NCBI GenBank assembly: GCA_934466455.1
Contig: CAKSLF010000026.1
Span: 1-16,800, forward strand
Source of the DNA: an uncultured Oscillospiraceae bacterium
GTDB lineage: Bacteria > Bacillota > Clostridia > Oscillospirales > Ruminococcaceae
Direction: 5' to 3'
DNA: 16,800 bases
The position numbers were made by a program, and so were the translations under genes. This document shows positions 14,117 to 16,800 of the stretch, piece by piece. The notes beneath the pieces are model-generated. The model saw only the letters and a list, made by a program, of their open reading frames with translations. It searched no databases and was not told the origin of the DNA. Positions within the stretch are counted from its first letter, which is position 1. Each line of letters starts with the position of its first letter.

Positions 14117-14899
14117 TTAATCCTCCGTGATTATCTTATAATTACGCTCGACATTTTCGGCTTTCCAACCGTAGCTTCGGTCGGACAGGTCGTCGCCGGG
14201 GCGATATACCGGGCGGGCGGAAGCCTTAAATTCCTCCCAACCCGTGCCGTCAAAGCGGCGGTTCATCGGGCAGACATCCGTGCAGCAATCGCAGCCGCAG
14301 ACAAAGCCCACTTTTTTAATCAGAGCCTCGTCCTCCGGAGTAAGCTCCTTTTTCATCTGATTGATATAGGAAACGCATTTTTCCCGAACAAAGCCCTTCT
14401 CGGTAAGTGCGCCGTTTGGGCAATGCTCGGTGCAAAGCCCGCATTCAAAGCAGCTTCCGGGCATTTTTCTTGAACGGGCAAAGCGGCGGTCGGTAACTAT
14501 CTCGCCGATTGCGCAGCGGGTTCCGTAAGCCTTGCTTATAAGCAGGTTGTTTCTTCCCCTTATCCCAAGCCCGGCAAGGTTTGCCGCTCTTACCTCCGCT
14601 ATTGGGGAGGAATCAACAAAAAGCTTAAAGGTGTTTTCCGGAAAAGCCCGGCGCAAAATCTCCGCCGCAACGGAAAGATGCTCCGCCGCAACATCGTGAT
14701 AGTTGCGCCCGACGGCAAAGCGGGCGACATTGCGCCCCTCGTTCATACCCGTATCCCAAGGGATAAGGCAGACGATCACGGAATCCATTCCGTCAAAAAG
14801 CTCCCGCTTTTTGAAACCCGTTCCCGGGAGGGTATCCTCGTATGCGGCAACGCCGTAGACATCAATCCCGGCGGCTTTCATAACTTCGTCAAGAATCAT
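14117..14899 (-). CDS. QueG-like protein with double [4Fe-4S] cluster domain
   Basis: The protein resembles epoxyqueuosine reductase QueG, the cobalamin-dependent last step of queuosine synthesis. A DUF1730-like region lies in the first 130 residues (RNVARFAVGRNYHD; LAGLGIRGRNNLL). Two ferredoxin-like clusters follow: C150, C153, C156, C160 and C201, C203, C206, C210, with C175 in the REKCVSY segment that QueG also has. At 260 residues it is much shorter than the usual 350-380, as it lacks the C-terminal HEAT-repeat part. It may be a short QueG or a related reductase with another substrate. The ATG at 14899 lies one base after the comM stop; an upstream TTG would overlap comM. It is co-transcribed with comM and the FemAB gene. 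Confidence 0.8.
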   Translation of the reverse strand: MILDEVMKAAGIDVYGVAAYEDTLPGTGFKKRELFDGMDSVIVCLIPWDTGMNEGRNVARFAVGRNYHDVAAEHLSVAAEILRRAFPENTFKLFVDSSPIAEVRAANLAGLGIRGRNNLLISKAYGTRCAIGEIVTDRRFARSRKMPGSCFECGLCTEHCPNGALTEKGFVREKCVSYINQMKKELTPEDEALIKKVGFVCGCDCCTDVCPMNRRFDGTGWEEFKASARPVYRPGDDLSDRSYGWKAENVERNYKIITED

Positions 14900-14900
14900 A

Positions 14901-16430
14901 TCAGTTACCCCAATACTTTCTGTCAAGGCTTCTGTATTGCAGTGCCTCGGCGATATGCTTTGTGTCTATATTCTCGCTTTTGTCAAGGTCGGCGATTGTT
15001 CGGGCAACCTTCAGTATTCTGTCGTATGCCCGGGCGGAAAGCCCCATTCGCTCAAAGGCGTTTTTAAGCAGCGTTTTTGCGCCCTCCGTCATAACGCAGT
15101 ATTTTTGGAGCATTGCCGGGGTGAGCATTGCGTTGCAGGTAATTCCCGTTCCGGCATAGCGTTCGTTCTGTATTTTTCTTGCGGCGTTTACTCTTTTGCG
15201 GATAACCTCGGAGGGCTCCGCCCTTGTGTTATCGGAAAGATCGTCGAACTCCACCGGCATTACCTCAACATGGAGGTCTATTCTGTCAAGAAGCGGACCG
15301 GAAACCTTTGCAAGATAGTGGGAAACCGCCGCTTGGGTGCAGGTGCATTTTCTTGTCGGGTGACCGTAGTATCCGCAGGGGCAGGGGTTCATCGCCGCAA
15401 TAAGCATTACATTGCAGGGATAGGTAAGCCGCCCCGCCGCCCTTGAAATCGTAACGACCCCATCCTCAAGCGGTTGGCGAAGAACCTCCATTGCATTGCG
15501 GTTGTATTCGGGAAGCTCGTCCAAAAACAAAACTCCGTTATGCGCAAGGGAAATTTCCCCCGGCATCGGAATACTTCCGCCGCCGGTAAGCCCGGCGGGA
15601 GAAACCGTATGGTGCGGCGCACGGAAGGGCCGCCTTGTTATAAGAGAGGACCCTTCCTGCAGGGTTCCGCATATCGAATGTATCTTTGTCGTTTCTATGG
15701 ATTCCTCAAAGGTCATTTCCGGAAGAATTGAGGGCAGCCGCTTTGCAAGCATGCTTTTGCCCGCTCCGGGGGGACCTATAAGCAGCACATTATGAAAACC
15801 CGCCGCAGCAATCTCCAAAGCACGCTTTGCCTCGTACTGTCCTTTAACATCGGCAAAATCCGGCTCCTCCGCCCTTGGCGCAGTATTTTTATAGTCCTCC
15901 GCACAAACCGGCTGCATAAGCTCCTCGCCGGAAAGGTGGCGCACCACCTGCTTTACGGAATCCGCCGCAAAAACCTCTATTCCCTCAACTACGGAGCCTT
16001 CCGGCGCATTGCCCTTTGGGATAAAGATTTTGCTTATGCCAAGGCGTTTTGCCTCCAGCACCATCGGCAAAATTCCGGTTACGGGCTTTATTGTTCCCTC
16101 GAGGGAAAGCTCGCCGATAAAGGCGCAGCCCTCGAAATCTGCGTCAAGCTGACCGTCGGCTGTCAAAATTCCTATAAGGATCGGCAAATCATAGAGGGAG
16201 CCTGCTTTTTTTATGTCGCTTGGGGCAAGGTTTACCACAATTCTTCCAACCGGAAACATAAACCCACTGTTGAAGATTGCGGTGCGCACTCTGTCCCGAG
16301 ATTCCTTTACCGCAACATCGGGCAGGCCCACTATATCAAAGCCGGGGAAGGAATCGGAAAGATCCACCTCTACGGCGACCTTATAGGCGTTTATTCCGAG
16401 AATGCCCATACCCGTACAGGAACAAAACAC
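14901..16430 (-). CDS. comM: YifB/ComM family Mg-chelatase-like AAA+ ATPase
   Basis: The family includes ComM, a helicase that promotes branch migration during natural transformation. The protein has 509 residues. The N-terminal 170 residues form the Lon-S16-like fold (GFDIVGLPDVAVKESRDRVR; AFIGELSLEG). The AAA+ core has Walker A GPPGAGKS (219-226) and Walker B LFLDE (301-305). A four-cysteine motif, C350, C352, C362 and C364, is typical of YifB. The start is GTG (16428-16430), seven bases after GGGAGGGG. It is the first gene of a seven-gene operon with its own promoter. dprA and topA, frequent partners in other Firmicutes, are not next to it here. Whether this organism is competent is unknown. 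Confidence 0.94.
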   Translation of the reverse strand: MFCSCTGMGILGINAYKVAVEVDLSDSFPGFDIVGLPDVAVKESRDRVRTAIFNSGFMFPVGRIVVNLAPSDIKKAGSLYDLPILIGILTADGQLDADFEGCAFIGELSLEGTIKPVTGILPMVLEAKRLGISKIFIPKGNAPEGSVVEGIEVFAADSVKQVVRHLSGEELMQPVCAEDYKNTAPRAEEPDFADVKGQYEAKRALEIAAAGFHNVLLIGPPGAGKSMLAKRLPSILPEMTFEESIETTKIHSICGTLQEGSSLITRRPFRAPHHTVSPAGLTGGGSIPMPGEISLAHNGVLFLDELPEYNRNAMEVLRQPLEDGVVTISRAAGRLTYPCNVMLIAAMNPCPCGYYGHPTRKCTCTQAAVSHYLAKVSGPLLDRIDLHVEVMPVEFDDLSDNTRAEPSEVIRKRVNAARKIQNERYAGTGITCNAMLTPAMLQKYCVMTEGAKTLLKNAFERMGLSARAYDRILKVARTIADLDKSENIDTKHIAEALQYRSLDRKYWGN

Positions 16431-16496
16431 GATTTTCCCCTCCCATGCTTATTATTTTTATGCTTAACCGATATTTTTATTATACTTAATCATCTT

Positions 16497-16526
16497 ATTA
16501 TATAACACAAGCCTATAAAAATACAA
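16497..16526 (-). promoter_or_regulatory. Promoter of the comM operon
   Basis: On the minus strand, -35 TTGTAT (16521-16526) and -10 TATAAT (16497-16502) are 18 bases apart. They lie about 60 bases before the GTG start. The stretch between promoter and gene is very AT-rich. Confidence 0.72.
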
Positions 16527-16548
16527 GTCCTTTGCGGATTTTGCCCGC

Positions 16549-16577
16549 AAAAAAGCGGGAACAATACCTGTTCCCGC
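16549..16577 (-). terminator. Terminator of a minus-strand transcript entering from the right
   Basis: A perfect 9-bp stem GCGGGAACA/TGTTCCCGC (16555-16563 with 16569-16577) with a 5-base loop is followed on the minus strand by six T (complement of 16549-16554). No gene ends near it within the window, so the transcript comes from beyond the right edge or is the repeat region itself. Confidence 0.75.
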
Positions 16578-16611
16578 CGCAAGCGTATTTACATCTCGCT
16601 CCAACCTGCAA

Positions 16612-16631
16612 AAAGCCCGCTGCGGGGCTTT
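16612..16631 (-). terminator. Second hairpin, terminator-like
   Basis: The stem AAAGCCC/GGGCTTT (16612-16618 with 16625-16631) with a 6-base loop is followed on the minus strand by two further T. It is weaker than the hairpin at 16555-16577. Confidence 0.4.
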
Positions 16632-16640
16632 GCCTGCGCC

Positions 16641-16779
16641 CCCACCGCATGGAGGCGGCTGCTCCGACCGACAGGACGGAGAGTGTGAAAACACCTTTTT
16701 CCCACCGCAGGGAGGCGGTAAGCTTTTGACAGCACCGATACGACAGGCATCATCTGTGCCCCCCGCCGCAGGGAGGCGG
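16641..16779 (-). repeat. Three 18-base repeats, about 60-base period
   Basis: The plus-strand consensus is CCCRCCGCAKGGAGGCGG, at 16641-16658, 16701-16718 and 16762-16779. The spacers are 42 and 43 bases and differ in sequence. On the minus strand each unit can fold as CCGCC-(7 bases)-GGYGG, with either a G-C or a G-U pair in the middle, so the variable base keeps pairing. The spacers hold small hairpins (CTCCG...CGGAG at 16662-16681, GTGTGAAAACAC at 16683-16694). No coding sequence is convincing from 16431 to 16800. The series may continue past the right edge. Confidence 0.6.
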
Positions 16780-16800
16780 AAAACCCACGCTTTGCGGCGG

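Noticed and set aside
16641..16800. CRISPR array at the right edge
   Set aside because: The repeats are 18 bases, shorter than usual CRISPR repeats, the spacers are 42-43 bases and themselves hold hairpins, and no cas gene is near. Only three units are visible.

Overview
The window looks like chromosomal DNA of a Firmicute of the class Clostridia, probably a gut Oscillospiraceae/Ruminococcaceae-type organism. This rests on strong GGAGG ribosome binding sites, TTG and GTG starts, a Gram-positive LexA (Cheo) box at recA, a FemAB-type cell-wall enzyme, the cyclic-di-AMP receptor DarA, and Bacillus/Clostridium-like gene order. Base composition looks close to half GC. The taxonomy is inference. 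No tRNA, rRNA, transposase or phage gene was seen. Every gene except one 48-residue ORF is on the minus strand.

Reading the minus strand (right to left): the right edge (about 16440-16800) has no gene. It holds the comM promoter, two hairpins, and three copies of an 18-base repeat about 60 bases apart. A tightly packed operon follows: comM/yifB, a short QueG-like iron-sulfur protein, a FemAB-type aminoacyltransferase, an Orn/Lys/Arg decarboxylase (YaaO type), darA (yaaQ), holB and ricT (yaaT). A 56-residue 2[4Fe-4S] ferredoxin with its own promoter and terminator comes next, then a trmN6-like methyltransferase (yabB) and rsmI (yabC). This is the Bacillus yaaO-tmk-yaaQ-yaaR-holB-yaaT-yabA-yabB-yazA-yabC neighbourhood without tmk, yaaR, yabA and yazA, and with the ferredoxin inserted.

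Below rsmI are two strong hairpins and then a three-member array of lipoprotein cassettes (about 4173-7656). Each cassette has a nearly identical promoter, ribosome binding site and GTG start, its own lipoprotein body, and a nearly identical terminator. Cassettes 1 and 3 encode related WG-repeat-like lipoproteins. Cassette 2 encodes an unrelated lipoprotein, yet keeps the last 16 codons of the other family as an untranslated relic after its stop codon.

The lone plus-strand gene (4016-4162) encodes a peptide ending in a Cys-rich CGGSCGCH tail. It is divergent from recA, and a LexA box lies in the shared intergenic region. The recA operon (recA-recX-rimO-pgsA) then runs left to a terminator just past pgsA. 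The left 245 bases look like the leader of another minus-strand gene that starts just outside the window, with two DnaA-box-like sites.

Functional themes are DNA repair and SOS (recA, recX, LexA box), translation and RNA modification (rimO, trmN6, rsmI, QueG-like, ricT), replication (holB), the envelope (pgsA, FemAB, lipoproteins) and second-messenger sensing (darA).
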